Shown here: positions 24,852 through 34,731 of the stretch, in pieces
Position numbering within the stretch: position 1 is the first letter of the stretch
Layout of the letters: the number at the start of each line of letters is the position of its first letter
DNA from: Pseudomonas viridiflava
GTDB lineage: Bacteria > Pseudomonadota > Gammaproteobacteria > Pseudomonadales > Pseudomonadaceae
Direction: 5' to 3'
NCBI GenBank assembly: GCA_900596015.1
Contig: UVIF01000001.1
Span: forward strand, 62,001-126,000
DNA length: 64,000 bases
Notes under the pieces: model-generated
Seen by the model: the letters and a program-made list of their open reading frames with translations, nothing else
Told to the model about the DNA's origin: nothing
Database searches by the model: none
Made by a program: the position numbers and the translations under genes

Positions 24852-26675
24852 TCAGCAAGACACTTCGCTTGCGGCCTCTGCGACGGCAGCGGTACCGCCT
24901 TCGCGCTCGATCCACTCGATCAGTCGTTCGCTGGCCATCGGCGGAGCAATGAAGTAACCCTGCCCCTCGTTGCAACCCCAGCCTTTCACCGCGTCGAAAC
25001 TGGCCTGGTTCTCGATGCCTTCGGCCACCACCTTGTAGCCCAGACGCTGCGCCAGATCAATGAGTGTGGTGACCAGGCGACGATCCTTTTCCTGGCTTTC
25101 GATGTCCTTGAGCAGCGAACGGTCGAGCTTTACCGACGTGGCAGGCAGTTCGCGCAGGTAGGTCCAGTTACTGTAGCCAGTGCCGAAGTCGTCAATGGAT
25201 ATCTCGATGCCCAGCGCACGCAGGCGTGTCAGCTGGTTCCGGCATTCGGCCGGGTTCTTGATCAACGCGCCTTCGGTGAACTCGATCTCCAGGGTCGCAG
25301 CCTCGACACCATAGCGTTCCAGGGTCTGGATCAGCCGGTCGGTGAAAGCCGGCCCCTCCAGATCGCAAGGGCTGATATTGATCGCGACCTTGAAGTCGTA
25401 GCCTGCATCCCGCCAATGCCGGGTCTGCTTGATGGCCGCCTCGACCACCCAGACGCTCAACAGCCGGATCAGGTCGGTTTTCTCCGCCAGCGGGATGAAT
25501 TCGTCCGGCCCTATCGGCCCCAGGATCGGGTGGGTCCAACGCAACAGCGCCTCGACCGCGCAGCAGCGTCCGCTGGCGAAGTCGATGCGCGGCTGGAACA
25601 CCAGGCCTAGTTGCTCGGACTCTTCCAGGGCGTACGACAATGAACTGAGCAGCACGAAGGCACGCTGCTGGGCGATGTCCAGTTCCGCCTGGTACCTGGC
25701 CCAGCCGATCCCTCGGTCGCGCGCGTAGTCCGCGGCACTGACCACCAGACGTACCCAGTCACGGTCGTTGATGGTGTGGCAGTCCAGTTCCAGCGCACCC
25801 ATGCCGATCTGCGTGCGAATGGGAATCCCGTCATGTTCGACCGGGGTGGCGAAGGCTGTGGAAAACCTCGCGTACAAGGTCGCCAGGCATTCGTCCCGCG
25901 GCTTGATGAATGCGAAACGGGTGAGACCGATCCGATAAAGCACGCAGTCGTGTCCGATCAAGCCCGCCACGCGACGGCTGATTTCGCTGACCAGACGCTG
26001 GGAAAACGAATAGCCCAGCGCCTTGACGATATCGTTGACGAAACTGGGCGAGAGGAAGTCGACCGCGATCAGCAACGGCTCTTCCCTTGCGCTCAGATGC
26101 CGATGGATGTCGTCTTCCAGGCGAATACGGTTCATCAGGCGGGTGGGCCGGTCGATGAACGAGTCGGCGCGCAGGTCGTGCAGCCGGTGCACCACCAACT
26201 GCGCCAGGTGCCGCAGGCTTTCCCGCTGGCCGGCTGACATCGGCGCACGCGGTTGCTTGTCGATGACGCACAGACTGCCCAGGGCGTGACCGTCATCGGT
26301 CAGCAGCGGCACCCCGGCGTAGTAGCGTATGCCCGGCGGTCCGGTGACCAGCACGTTGTGTCGAAACCGTGGGTCGCGGTGGGTGTCCGGCACTTCGAAG
26401 AAGTCGTCGACCAGAATGGTGTGACCGCAGAAGGACACATCCCGTGGCGTGGATGAAACGGTGATGCCGACTTTCGCCCGAAACCACTGTTGCTGTTCTT
26501 CGAGAATGGAAATGAGCGCTATCGGCGTGCCGAAGACTTCAGCGGCCAGCGCCACGATCCGATCCAGCACCTCGTCGTCGACCGCGTCGCGGTAGCAGAG
26601 CTCGGCTACGCGGCGAACGCGCTCGCGCTCGTTGTCCGGGAAAGGTGGAGCGAAGTGGGTCATCACGGTATTCAT
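24852..26675 (-). CDS. GAF - degenerate GGDEF - EAL protein, c-di-GMP phosphodiesterase
   Basis: A 607-residue cytoplasmic signalling protein without membrane segments. Residues 32-165 form a GAF sensor domain (including DVSFCGHTILVDDFFEVPD and YYAGVPLLTDDGHALGSLCV). Residues 170-345 resemble a GGDEF domain, but the GGDEF motif is replaced by GLTRF (250-254), so it cannot make c-di-GMP. Residues 350-595 are an EAL domain with Glu375-Ala-Leu, Asn433, Glu465, Asp495-Asp496 (DDFGTGYS), SVKLDRS and VVAEGIEN, so phosphodiesterase activity is likely. The ATG at 26675 was chosen over an upstream GTG. The GAF ligand is unknown. Confidence 0.9.
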   Translation of the reverse strand: MNTVMTHFAPPFPDNERERVRRVAELCYRDAVDDEVLDRIVALAAEVFGTPIALISILEEQQQWFRAKVGITVSSTPRDVSFCGHTILVDDFFEVPDTHRDPRFRHNVLVTGPPGIRYYAGVPLLTDDGHALGSLCVIDKQPRAPMSAGQRESLRHLAQLVVHRLHDLRADSFIDRPTRLMNRIRLEDDIHRHLSAREEPLLIAVDFLSPSFVNDIVKALGYSFSQRLVSEISRRVAGLIGHDCVLYRIGLTRFAFIKPRDECLATLYARFSTAFATPVEHDGIPIRTQIGMGALELDCHTINDRDWVRLVVSAADYARDRGIGWARYQAELDIAQQRAFVLLSSLSYALEESEQLGLVFQPRIDFASGRCCAVEALLRWTHPILGPIGPDEFIPLAEKTDLIRLLSVWVVEAAIKQTRHWRDAGYDFKVAINISPCDLEGPAFTDRLIQTLERYGVEAATLEIEFTEGALIKNPAECRNQLTRLRALGIEISIDDFGTGYSNWTYLRELPATSVKLDRSLLKDIESQEKDRRLVTTLIDLAQRLGYKVVAEGIENQASFDAVKGWGCNEGQGYFIAPPMASERLIEWIEREGGTAAVAEAASEVSC

Positions 26676-26792
26676 TGCCCGATGGTCAGTCGCAAAGGGA
26701 GGCACTCAAGACAAGGCTGCATCCCTGTATCGGCAGCCTTTGCGGGAACTGTATACAGCTTTGCCCCGAGAGCACCACTGCCCTTCGTCTCC

Positions 26793-28433
26793 CTAGACCG
26801 CGCCGAAGAAGGCCACCTTCTGCGAAAGCCGGTCCGCCAGGCGAGCCAGCTCGGTGCTGGCGATCGCGACCTGCTGCGAGCCGGTCGCTGACTGCACCGT
26901 CGAGCCATGGATGCGCGTGATGTTCTGCGAGACGTCGTCGGCGACTGCGTTCTGCTGCACCGACGCGCTGGCAATCTGTGCGTTCATCAGGTTGATCGCG
27001 CCCACCTGCTCGCTGATCTTGGCCAGGGCTTGCTGCGCACTGCGCGTCTGGGTGACGGTGTGCCCCACCAGTTCGCAGCTGTTGCGCATGGTTTGCGCGG
27101 CCGTCTCGGTGCCCGATTGCAAGGTGCTGATCATTTCGCGGATTTCTTCGGTCGACTGCTGGGTGCGATTGGCCAGCGAGCGCACTTCGTCGGCGACCAC
27201 GGCAAAGCCACGGCCGTGCTCGCCGGCGCGGGCGGCCTCGATGGCGGCATTGAGGGCCAGCAGGTTGGTCTGCGCGGCAATCGAGTTGATCACGTCGATG
27301 ACCGACTCGATCTTTTCGCTGTGGCGCGACACCTGGTCGACGGTGTCCGTGGTCTGTTCCAGGGTGAGCGCCAACTGCTCGATGGCGTGCGTGGTGCTGG
27401 CCACCAGCCGATTGCCGCTTTCCACTTCAATGTCCGCCAGGCGCGAGGCATCTGCGGCCTGGGCGGCGTAACCGGACACCTCGCCCACGGTCGCCGCCAT
27501 CTGCGTGATGGCAGTGGCCACCTGTTCGGCCTCGCGGGTCTGCAGGCGAATATGCGCGTCGTTGGCGGTGGAGGTCGCCGACAGCTGCGCCGAAGAGTGA
27601 TTGACTTCCCGCGCCGCCGTGCGCACCTGCTCGATGGTTTCGCGCAAATGGCCCAAGGCGGTTTTCAATACGCCCATCACACTGCCGGGGTAATCGGTCA
27701 CGATGCTCTGGTTCAGGTTGCCCGCGGCAAGTTGCTCGATTGCCAGAGCCACGTCGGCCGGCTCGGCGCCCAGCGTCGACTTGACGAAGCGAATGATCAC
27801 GATCGACAGCACGATGCTCAGCAGCAGCGCGATACCGGTGGCCACCAGCATCAGCGTGCTGAACTGGCTGGCAGTGGCCTGCACATCACCCAGCTTGGCC
27901 TTGATCGCGGCCTCCTCGTAGTCGATCAGCGCGTTGATGCGCCTGAGCCATTCGCTGTAGTCAGCCGAAGTCTGGCGCAGCAGCAAAGCCTGGGCACCTT
28001 GGACATCACCGCCCCGACGCAGCTCGATGAGCGTGCGGGTGGACTCCAGGGTCTGCCGCTCGATGTCCTTGATGGCCGCCAGCAACTGACGCTCCTCGCC
28101 TGTTACGCCAGCGCTCTGGAACAGCTGCTCCATCGGCGCCGCGGAATCGACATAGTCTTTTTCCAGCGAGGCCACCTGCGCCAGGTGTTTTTCCAGGTCG
28201 CGATCATTGTCCACCAACACCGCGTCACGGATGGCAATGGCACGGTTGTGCACACTGCCACGAAAATTGATGGCGTAACGCTGGATCTTTGCCGCGTTCT
28301 CGCTCACGTCACTCAACGTGGAATCGATGAAGGCAACGCGCTGGATGCCGATGGCGGTGATCATCACCAACAAGGCGAGAATGGCCGCGAAGCTCAGGGC
28401 TATGCGCGTGGCCAGAGACAGAGGTTTTTTCAT
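26793..28433 (-). CDS. Methyl-accepting chemotaxis protein, four-helix-bundle sensor type
   Basis: A 546-residue chemoreceptor. TM1 lies at about 8-30, followed by a periplasmic four-helix-bundle ligand domain (to about 190), TM2 around [20 protein letters not shown], a HAMP-like stretch, and the cytoplasmic signalling hairpin. The hairpin tip is canonical: [20 protein letters not shown] followed by [12 protein letters not shown], the CheA/CheW contact site. It detects a small molecule outside the inner membrane and feeds a chemotaxis pathway encoded elsewhere. Ligand not predictable. Confidence 0.94.
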   Translation of the reverse strand: MKKPLSLATRIALSFAAILALLVMITAIGIQRVAFIDSTLSDVSENAAKIQRYAINFRGSVHNRAIAIRDAVLVDNDRDLEKHLAQVASLEKDYVDSAAPMEQLFQSAGVTGEERQLLAAIKDIERQTLESTRTLIELRRGGDVQGAQALLLRQTSADYSEWLRRINALIDYEEAAIKAKLGDVQATASQFSTLMLVATGIALLLSIVLSIVIIRFVKSTLGAEPADVALAIEQLAAGNLNQSIVTDYPGSVMGVLKTALGHLRETIEQVRTAAREVNHSSAQLSATSTANDAHIRLQTREAEQVATAITQMAATVGEVSGYAAQAADASRLADIEVESGNRLVASTTHAIEQLALTLEQTTDTVDQVSRHSEKIESVIDVINSIAAQTNLLALNAAIEAARAGEHGRGFAVVADEVRSLANRTQQSTEEIREMISTLQSGTETAAQTMRNSCELVGHTVTQTRSAQQALAKISEQVGAINLMNAQIASASVQQNAVADDVSQNITRIHGSTVQSATGSQQVAIASTELARLADRLSQKVAFFGAV

Positions 28434-28779
28434 GGCAGGCTCGAAAGTTCGCCCGATGAGGACGGAAAAGACGCGCGAACCGGAGGTCGAGTCGCGCCGA
28501 AGCGGCGGACGTTACGGCGCTGCTGGCAATGAAGCCAATTGGCATTTCGCGAAGCAATGATAGCTAAACGCTATCAAACTAATTCCGCTGTGAGTTGTAT
28601 CATTGAGTTGACACTCAACACCATCGCTTTACAGTCGCCTGATGGACAAGCACTTAGAAATTCCAGCGGTTGTTCGACGGTGCCATGGCTGCCGCCAGTG
28701 TGGCTGGCGTGGCTGCCATCGATAAGGTCAGGCAGGCGGCGCTGAGCCTCGCGATTCACGCAAAAAAGGTCCGGGCATC
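28434..28779. promoter_or_regulatory. Spacer with two perfect palindromes upstream of an MFS gene
   Basis: This 346-bp gap holds GATAGC-TAAAC-GCTATC at 28559-28575 and TTGAGT-TGAC-ACTCAA at 28603-28618, both perfect inverted repeats of regulator-binding size. A 32-codon frame (28685-28783) ends in an ATGA overlap with the MFS start, but it resembles no known protein and is not called as a gene. An AAAAAAGGT box at about 28760 serves the MFS start. Confidence 0.5.
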
Positions 28780-29907
28780 ATGAACTCCGGTCGCAACCTG
28801 GTCGCCGCCGCATTTGCCCTCACCGCGCTGTCGTACGGGTTGGCGCGTTTCGCCTATGGCCTGCTGTTGCCGCAGATGCGCGTGGAGCTGTCGCTGGACG
28901 CTACGGCGGCAGGCTGGATCGGCAGCGGCGCGTTCGCGGCCTACTGCGCCGGCATCGTCCTGACGTTCGTGTGCAACGGCATGCTCGCGCCGCGCACTCT
29001 TGCCGTACTCGCGGGTCTGGCCGCCGCGGTGGGAATGGCCTGTATCGTTGGCGCTTCATCGGGGTGGATGCTGGGCGCCGGAGTGGCGCTTGCCGGGCTG
29101 AGCACCGGACTGACCTCGCCACCGTTGGCGAGTGCAGTCGCCGCTCGGTTCAACGCTGCAGGCCGCGCGAAGGCGAATGCGGCGATCAACGCCGGCACGG
29201 CTGCCGGCATCGTCTTCTCAGGTGCCGCTGCGGCCATGACTGTGAACGCCTGGCGTGAGCTGTATGCACTGTTCGCCCTGATCGGCGCAGCGATCACCGT
29301 CTGGCTGTGGTGGGCCCTGCCGAAGGGTGGTGGCAGTGAAACCGGCGCTGGCATGTCCCTGAAACTGCTCGGCCGACCGGGGCTGGCCCTGCTCTGCCTG
29401 AGCGCCTTCGCCATGGGCGTGTCGAGCACCGCCATCTGGACCTTCGGCGCAGACATCCTGCGCGGCGCGTTCGGGGTCAGCGACAACGGTATCGCCTGGG
29501 CCTGGATCGTACTGGGAGCGGCCGGGGTCAGCGGCGCCGCCACCGGCGTGCTGATCGAACGCTTCGGTACGGCCGTCATCCATGGCGGCTCGCTGTTGGC
29601 CATCGTCACGGCGATCCTGACCCTGGCCGCAAGCGAGTTCAGCATCGTCTATGGCTTCGTCGCCATGGGCCTGTTCGGCGCGGCCTACATCATGTCCTCG
29701 GGCGCCTATCTGATCCAGGGCACTGCACTGCTGCCGGATCGACCCGACCTGGGCCTGGGTTTTCCGTTCCTGTGCCTGGCTCTCGGGCAGACGGCAGGCG
29801 CGCCGTTGTTCGGTGCGGCGATGGGCGCCATGGGTGTCAACGGTGCCCTTTTCGCCTTTGCCCTGCCTGCCTTTCTGGCGATATTTCTCAGGCCCCGAGC
29901 CAGCTAG
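28780..29907 (+). CDS. YbfB/YjiJ-like MFS transporter
   Basis: A 375-residue MFS protein with about 12 hydrophobic segments. The start LTALSYGLARFAYGLLLPQM and WIGSGAFAAYCAG match the YbfB/YjiJ family. The middle carries the family's INAGTAAGIVFSGAAA and the end has GLGFPFLCLALGQTAGAPLFG. It is an inner-membrane transporter of unknown substrate. It is divergent from a chemoreceptor gene, with two palindromes in the spacer, but no regulator gene adjoins it. Confidence 0.86.
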   Translation: MNSGRNLVAAAFALTALSYGLARFAYGLLLPQMRVELSLDATAAGWIGSGAFAAYCAGIVLTFVCNGMLAPRTLAVLAGLAAAVGMACIVGASSGWMLGAGVALAGLSTGLTSPPLASAVAARFNAAGRAKANAAINAGTAAGIVFSGAAAAMTVNAWRELYALFALIGAAITVWLWWALPKGGGSETGAGMSLKLLGRPGLALLCLSAFAMGVSSTAIWTFGADILRGAFGVSDNGIAWAWIVLGAAGVSGAATGVLIERFGTAVIHGGSLLAIVTAILTLAASEFSIVYGFVAMGLFGAAYIMSSGAYLIQGTALLPDRPDLGLGFPFLCLALGQTAGAPLFGAAMGAMGVNGALFAFALPAFLAIFLRPRAS

Positions 29908-30003
29908 CAAAATCTTCACTCGATTGCGCGGCGGAGCCTGGAACTTACGCTCGATCCGCCCACTCAGTTCTGTACCTGCCTGCCCTCATTCGAGACCACT
30001 GCC

Positions 30004-31254
30004 TTGGCCACATCTGCCACTTCGCGGCGTAACGCGCTGTCTCTCGACGGCCTGAATTTCTTCCTGGCCGATGTCCGTGACGGGCTCGGGCCCTATCTGG
30101 CGATCTACTTGCTGGCCGTGCACAAATGGGACCCCGGCAGTATTGGCCTGGTAATGACCCTGGCCGGGCTGGCAGCACTGCTCACGCAAACCCCCGCCGG
30201 CGCCCTGATCGACAAGACCCGGCACAAACGTGCGGTGGTGGTGGTCGCCGCCCTGCTGGTTACCGCCAGCTGCGTGGTACTGCCTTTCATTACTTCGTTC
30301 GGCCTGGTTGCCGCTACCCAGGCGCTTGGCGCCATCGCCGGCTCGGTGTTCGCTCCGGCTATCGCCGCCATCTCCCTGGGCATCACTGGGCCCAAGGCCT
30401 TCACCCGGCGTACCGGTCGCAACGAAACCTACAACCATGCCGGCAACGCCTTCGCCGCCCTGCTGGCGGGCGGGTTTGCCTACCTGTTCGGACCGGTCGC
30501 GGTGTTCTACCTCATGGCCGCCATGGCCTTGGCCAGCGTACTGGCGGTGAGTTGCGTTAAGGCCGATGCCATCGACCACGACGTCGCCCGTGGGCTGGAA
30601 GCCCACCACAAGGATGGGCACGAACAGCCTTCCGGCTTCAAGGTGCTGCTGGGCAACCGTGCGCTGCTGGTGTTCGCGGTGTGTTGCGCGCTGTTCCACC
30701 TGGCCAACGCGGCGATGCTGCCGCTGGTGAGCCAGAAGCTGTCGCAGATCGACCTGAGCATGGCCACCCCATTGACCTCGGCCTGCATCGTCGCCGCGCA
30801 ACTGGTGATGGTGCCTGCAGCCCTGCTGGTGGGCGCGCGTGCCGATCAATGGGGGCGCAAGCCGCTGCTGCTGGCCGGCTTCCTGATCCTGCCGATTCGC
30901 GGCGTGCTCTATACGTTTTCCAACGATCCGTACTGGCTGGTGGGCGTGCAACTGCTCGACGGCATCGGCGCCGGCCTGTTCGGTGCACTGTTTCCGCTGG
31001 TGGTCAAAGACCTCACCCACGGTACCGGGCGTTTCAACGTCAGCCTGGGCGCCCTGACGACCGCCTTCGGCCTGGGCGCTGCGCTGAGCAACGGCTTGGC
31101 AGGCCTGGTCGTGCAGGAGGCTGGCTACAGCGCAGCCTTCCTGACCCTGGCCGGGGTCGCTGCTGCGGCCTTCGTCCTGCTGCTCACCGCCATGCCGGAA
31201 ACCCTGCGCCGCGCCACTGAACAGGAAGCCACGCCTTGCCCCACGCCAGCTTGA
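30004..31254 (+). CDS. MFS transporter paired with an ArsB-like permease
   Basis: A 416-residue MFS protein opening with LNFFLADVRDGLGPYLAIYL, with the TM2-TM3 loop GALIDKTRHKRAV and a second-half repeat GARADQWGRKPLLLAGFL. The only plausible start is a TTG at 30004. The next gene starts 19 bp before this one ends, so the two are coupled. Pairing of this MFS type with an ArsB/NhaD-like permease suggests efflux of an oxyanion or related toxic ion, but no ars regulator or arsenate reductase is nearby. Substrate unproven. Confidence 0.8.
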   Translation: MATSATSRRNALSLDGLNFFLADVRDGLGPYLAIYLLAVHKWDPGSIGLVMTLAGLAALLTQTPAGALIDKTRHKRAVVVVAALLVTASCVVLPFITSFGLVAATQALGAIAGSVFAPAIAAISLGITGPKAFTRRTGRNETYNHAGNAFAALLAGGFAYLFGPVAVFYLMAAMALASVLAVSCVKADAIDHDVARGLEAHHKDGHEQPSGFKVLLGNRALLVFAVCCALFHLANAAMLPLVSQKLSQIDLSMATPLTSACIVAAQLVMVPAALLVGARADQWGRKPLLLAGFLILPIRGVLYTFSNDPYWLVGVQLLDGIGAGLFGALFPLVVKDLTHGTGRFNVSLGALTTAFGLGAALSNGLAGLVVQEAGYSAAFLTLAGVAAAAFVLLLTAMPETLRRATEQEATPCPTPA

Positions 31255-32477
31255 TCATCTGGGGCGTCAGCCTCCTCGCGACGTTGGGCATCATCACCAG
31301 GCCATTGCGGATTCCCGAATACGTCTGGGCGCTGGCGGCAGCGATCGGCCTGGTCGCTGGCGGCCTGATCGCCTGGTCTTCGGCACTGGCAGCGGTACTC
31401 AAGGGTACCGATGTCTACCTGTTTCTGATGGGCATGATGCTGCTGGCCGAACTGGCCCGCCGTGAAGGGTTGTTCGATTGGCTGGCGACCGTCGCTGCCC
31501 GCCAGGCCCGCGGCAGTGCGCAACGGCTGTTCGATCTGGTGTTCGTGGTCGGCACCGCGGTGACTGTTTTCCTGTCCAACGATGCCACTGCCGTGGTGCT
31601 GACCCCGGCCGTGTACGCGGCCACCCGGGCAGCACGCGTCAACCCGTTGCCGTATCTGTTCGTCTGCGCGTTCATTGCCAATGCGGCCAGTTTCGTCCTG
31701 CCCATTTCCAACCCGGCCAATCTGGTGATATTCGGCAAACACATGCCGCCGCTGCTCGACTGGCTGGCCATGTTCAGCCTGCCGTCCCTGGCGGCCATCG
31801 CCATGACCTATCTGGTTTTGCGCCTGACCCAGCGTCGCCATCTGCAGCAGCGTCTGGAACTTGTCGAACAACTGCCCCACCTGAGCGCAGGTGCTCGACT
31901 CACCGCCTGCGGGCTGGCCGTCACGGCGGTGCTGCTGTTGACCGTATCGGCCCTGGACGAAGCGCTGGGCCTGCCGACGTTCCTGGCCGCCGTCACCACC
32001 CTCGCCGTCGTCCACCTGTACCAGAGAAGCAATCCTTGGCCGGTGTGCAAGGGCGTGGCCTGGGGCGTGCTGCCGCTGGTAGCGGGGCTGTTCGTGCTAG
32101 TGGAAGGCATTGGCCAGACTGGCGTCACCGGTCAGTTGGCCAACTGGCTGGAACAGGCCGCCAGGCACGCGCCGGCCCAGGCACACTGGTGGGCAGGAGG
32201 CCTGGTGGCGCTGGCGTGCAACATCGGCAACAACCTGCCAGTGGGCCTGCTCAGCGGGTCCATTAACGAGCTGGCGCACCTGCCGCCCACTGTCACCGGC
32301 GCGCTGGTGGTCGGCGTCAACCTGGGCCCCAACCTCTCGGTCACCGGCTCCCTGGCGACGTTGCTGTGGTTGATCGCGGTGCGCCGCGAAGGGGTCGAAA
32401 TCAGCGCCTGGACGTTCCTCAAGCTCGGCGCAGTGGTCATGCCGCCGGCCCTGATCGCCGCCCTGTGGCTGCTGTAA
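31236..32477 (+). CDS. ArsB/NhaD-superfamily permease (putative arsenite or anion transporter)
   Basis: A 413-residue ion-transporter-superfamily membrane protein. The diagnostic segments are GTDVYLFLMGMMLLAELAR, AVTVFLSNDATAVVLTPAVY, ANAASFVLPISNPANLVIFG and NIGNNLPVGLLSGS with GVNLGPNLSVTGSLATLLWL. These are the paired NDATA and NPAN/NLPVG loops of ArsB and NhaD. It starts on a TTG with an AGGAA box inside the end of the preceding MFS gene. ArsB-type arsenite/antimonite efflux is the family default, but other anions are possible without ars context. Confidence 0.85.
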   Translation: MPHASLIIWGVSLLATLGIITRPLRIPEYVWALAAAIGLVAGGLIAWSSALAAVLKGTDVYLFLMGMMLLAELARREGLFDWLATVAARQARGSAQRLFDLVFVVGTAVTVFLSNDATAVVLTPAVYAATRAARVNPLPYLFVCAFIANAASFVLPISNPANLVIFGKHMPPLLDWLAMFSLPSLAAIAMTYLVLRLTQRRHLQQRLELVEQLPHLSAGARLTACGLAVTAVLLLTVSALDEALGLPTFLAAVTTLAVVHLYQRSNPWPVCKGVAWGVLPLVAGLFVLVEGIGQTGVTGQLANWLEQAARHAPAQAHWWAGGLVALACNIGNNLPVGLLSGSINELAHLPPTVTGALVVGVNLGPNLSVTGSLATLLWLIAVRREGVEISAWTFLKLGAVVMPPALIAALWLL

Positions 32478-32499
32478 GTGCCGCAGGCGCATCAGCGTC

Positions 32500-34617
32500 T
32501 CAGAACTTCACGGTCGCCGTCAGACGCGCCGTGCGCAACGCGCCCTCTTCCACCTGCAGCGTGCTGCTGCCGGTGGTGGCTGGGTAATACTGCTTGTCGA
32601 ACAGGTTATCGATGTTCAACTGCAGGCGCGTTTCGTAACCCTGGGTGGGCAAGTCCCAACGCACGAAAGCATCGGCCAAGGTGTAGCTGTCCATCCAGAA
32701 GCTGTTGGCGCTGTCGCCCGGCCGCTCGCCCACGTAGCGCGCGCCGGCGCCCACATGCCACTGGCCGGCCTGCGCGGGCATGGCCAGGTGATGGGTCAGG
32801 TACAGGCTGGCCGTGTGCATCGGCGCGTTGGGCAGCCGATTGCCCTCCTGCTCGGGCGCTTCGGCGTTCTTCAGCACTTCGGTGTGGCTGTAGGCATAAG
32901 TGCCGATCACACTCCAGCTCTCGGCGATCTGACCGGTGACATCCAGCTCGATACCCCGCGAACGCGCCTTGCCGACCGCCTCGTCGAGGCTGTCGCCATT
33001 GCTCTGCAGCACGCTGTTGACCAGGTTCTTCTTCTCGATGTCATACACCGCCAGGTTCACGTTCAGCGCAGCGGTTGGCGTGTACTTGACCCCGGCTTCG
33101 TAGCTGCGACCCTCGGTGGGCTTGAAGCTGTTGCCCGCATCGTCGGCATCGTTGGGCACGAACGAGCGACTGTAGTTGGCATACAGCGCCACCGTTTCGC
33201 TGGGCTGGTAGACGATCCCGCCGAACGGAATGAACTCGTCACCATTGGAATCGGCACCGGGCGCATACGAGCGGCCCAGGCCTTGATCGCTGTATTGGTC
33301 CCAATGCGCCTGACGCCCGCCGAACACCAGGATCCAGCGATCGTTCAGGTGCCAATTGTCCTTGAAGTACAGTGATGTGGTGACCAGGTTGTTCTCGGCA
33401 TTGCTCTGCGCTGCGCTGACCGTGACCGGTTCGGCCAGACGGCCATAGACCGGGTTGCGGATGTCGATATTGCCGGCGGCGGTGTTGGCGTTGCGGTAGG
33501 TCTTGCCGCGGTATTTGTCCAGCGATTCGTTGTCCAGGCCCACCACGATTTCATGACGCTGGCCGAACAGCTGCTGGTCGCCGATCAGGTCAAGCGCCGT
33601 GTAGCGGCTTTCGTAATCGTAGTGACCGCCATTGGCGATGCGCCGCAAGGTGTTGCCGGTGAGCGTGTTGGGTTGAGCGATGGCCAGGCTGTAGCGATCC
33701 TGGGTCCAACCGTAGGTCAGGCGACTGCGCCAGGCATCTCCCAGCTGATACTCGAACTTTGCTGTGGTGCTCTGGCTGATGCCCACGGTCTTGGCCCAGC
33801 GCTCGTCGAGGCGGTCGCGGTAGCTGATGTCGGCGGGCCGGCCGGCGACGAACACGGTGCCACGATCGAACGGGCTGGCGTAGTCGTTGTAAGTGTAGGC
33901 CAGCGAAGCACTGGCCCGCTCGCCGACCCAGGCAATCGACGGTGCAATCAGGGTGTGCTCGTCGGTGCCATAGTTGCGCCAGTAATCCTCGTGGCTGCGC
34001 TCGGCCACCAGCCGGTAGGCCAGATCGGTATCGCCCAGCGGGCCGGTGGTGTCCAGCGACAGCGAACCGCCGCCCTCGCTGAACCCGGACGCGCCGAGGG
34101 TCGTACTGCGGGTGAACTGCGGCTGCTTGCTGACGACGTTGATGACCCCGCCCGGTTCGAGCGCGCCGTACATCAGCGAGGCCGGCCCCTTGAGCACTTC
34201 CACGTGATCGGTGGTCGCCCCCAGGTTGCGACCGATGGCCGAGCGGATACCGTCGCGCAGGATCGAGTTGTCGTCGTTGCTGCCAAAGCCGCGCTTGATC
34301 AGCGCGTCCTTGGTGCCGCCCAGGGTGTTGGTCTGGGTCACACCGCTGACGAAGCGCATCGCGTCGTTCAAATCCTTGACCTGGTAGTCGTCGAGCGTGC
34401 GTGCCGTTACCGAATTGATGGTCTGCGCCTCGTCACGGTTCTGCGTCGCGCTCTTGCTGGCGGTTTCGCCGCGCACGCGGGCGTAGCCGTCATCGCCCTC
34501 ACCTTCGCCGGTGGCCTGGATGACACTGGAGGGCAGCTCGGTGGCCGCCATGGCCAGGCAAGGCAGGACTGAGCACAACAGCACCCAGGAATGGGCCCGA
34601 TTCAACGACTTGACCAC
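32500..34617 (-). CDS. TonB-dependent siderophore receptor
   Basis: A 705-residue outer-membrane receptor of the FhuE/FoxA-like siderophore group. A signal peptide (AHSWVLLCSVLPCLAMA) is followed by a plug domain with LDDYQVKDLNDAMRFVSGVT, RGFGSNDDNSILRDGIRS and VEVLKGPASLMYGALEPGG. The 22-strand barrel ends in the canonical Phe (LTATVKF). The start chosen is the GTG at 34617, with GGAG 8 bp upstream; it places the signal peptide at the N-terminus. Cognate siderophore unknown. No sigma/anti-sigma pair is adjacent and no convincing Fur box was found. Confidence 0.92.
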   Translation of the reverse strand: MVKSLNRAHSWVLLCSVLPCLAMAATELPSSVIQATGEGEGDDGYARVRGETASKSATQNRDEAQTINSVTARTLDDYQVKDLNDAMRFVSGVTQTNTLGGTKDALIKRGFGSNDDNSILRDGIRSAIGRNLGATTDHVEVLKGPASLMYGALEPGGVINVVSKQPQFTRSTTLGASGFSEGGGSLSLDTTGPLGDTDLAYRLVAERSHEDYWRNYGTDEHTLIAPSIAWVGERASASLAYTYNDYASPFDRGTVFVAGRPADISYRDRLDERWAKTVGISQSTTAKFEYQLGDAWRSRLTYGWTQDRYSLAIAQPNTLTGNTLRRIANGGHYDYESRYTALDLIGDQQLFGQRHEIVVGLDNESLDKYRGKTYRNANTAAGNIDIRNPVYGRLAEPVTVSAAQSNAENNLVTTSLYFKDNWHLNDRWILVFGGRQAHWDQYSDQGLGRSYAPGADSNGDEFIPFGGIVYQPSETVALYANYSRSFVPNDADDAGNSFKPTEGRSYEAGVKYTPTAALNVNLAVYDIEKKNLVNSVLQSNGDSLDEAVGKARSRGIELDVTGQIAESWSVIGTYAYSHTEVLKNAEAPEQEGNRLPNAPMHTASLYLTHHLAMPAQAGQWHVGAGARYVGERPGDSANSFWMDSYTLADAFVRWDLPTQGYETRLQLNIDNLFDKQYYPATTGSSTLQVEEGALRTARLTATVKF

Positions 34618-34731
34618 GCGTGTAACTCCGTACTGGATAGAAGACGCGAATGCGTCCCATCTCAATTGTACGGACTATTGCGGTCATTTGCTGAATCGGT
34701 TGTACGATTTTTCACTACCTGAGAGACGAAT

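Noticed and set aside
26907..28532. Long antisense frame over the chemoreceptor, also 34810-36348 over the second one
   Set aside because: Both are shadows of unambiguous chemoreceptor genes and show no protein-like domains.
34620..34731. Possible Fur box upstream of the siderophore receptor
   Set aside because: No stretch here resembles the 19-bp GATAAT repeat consensus convincingly; regulation by Fur is likely biologically but not visible.
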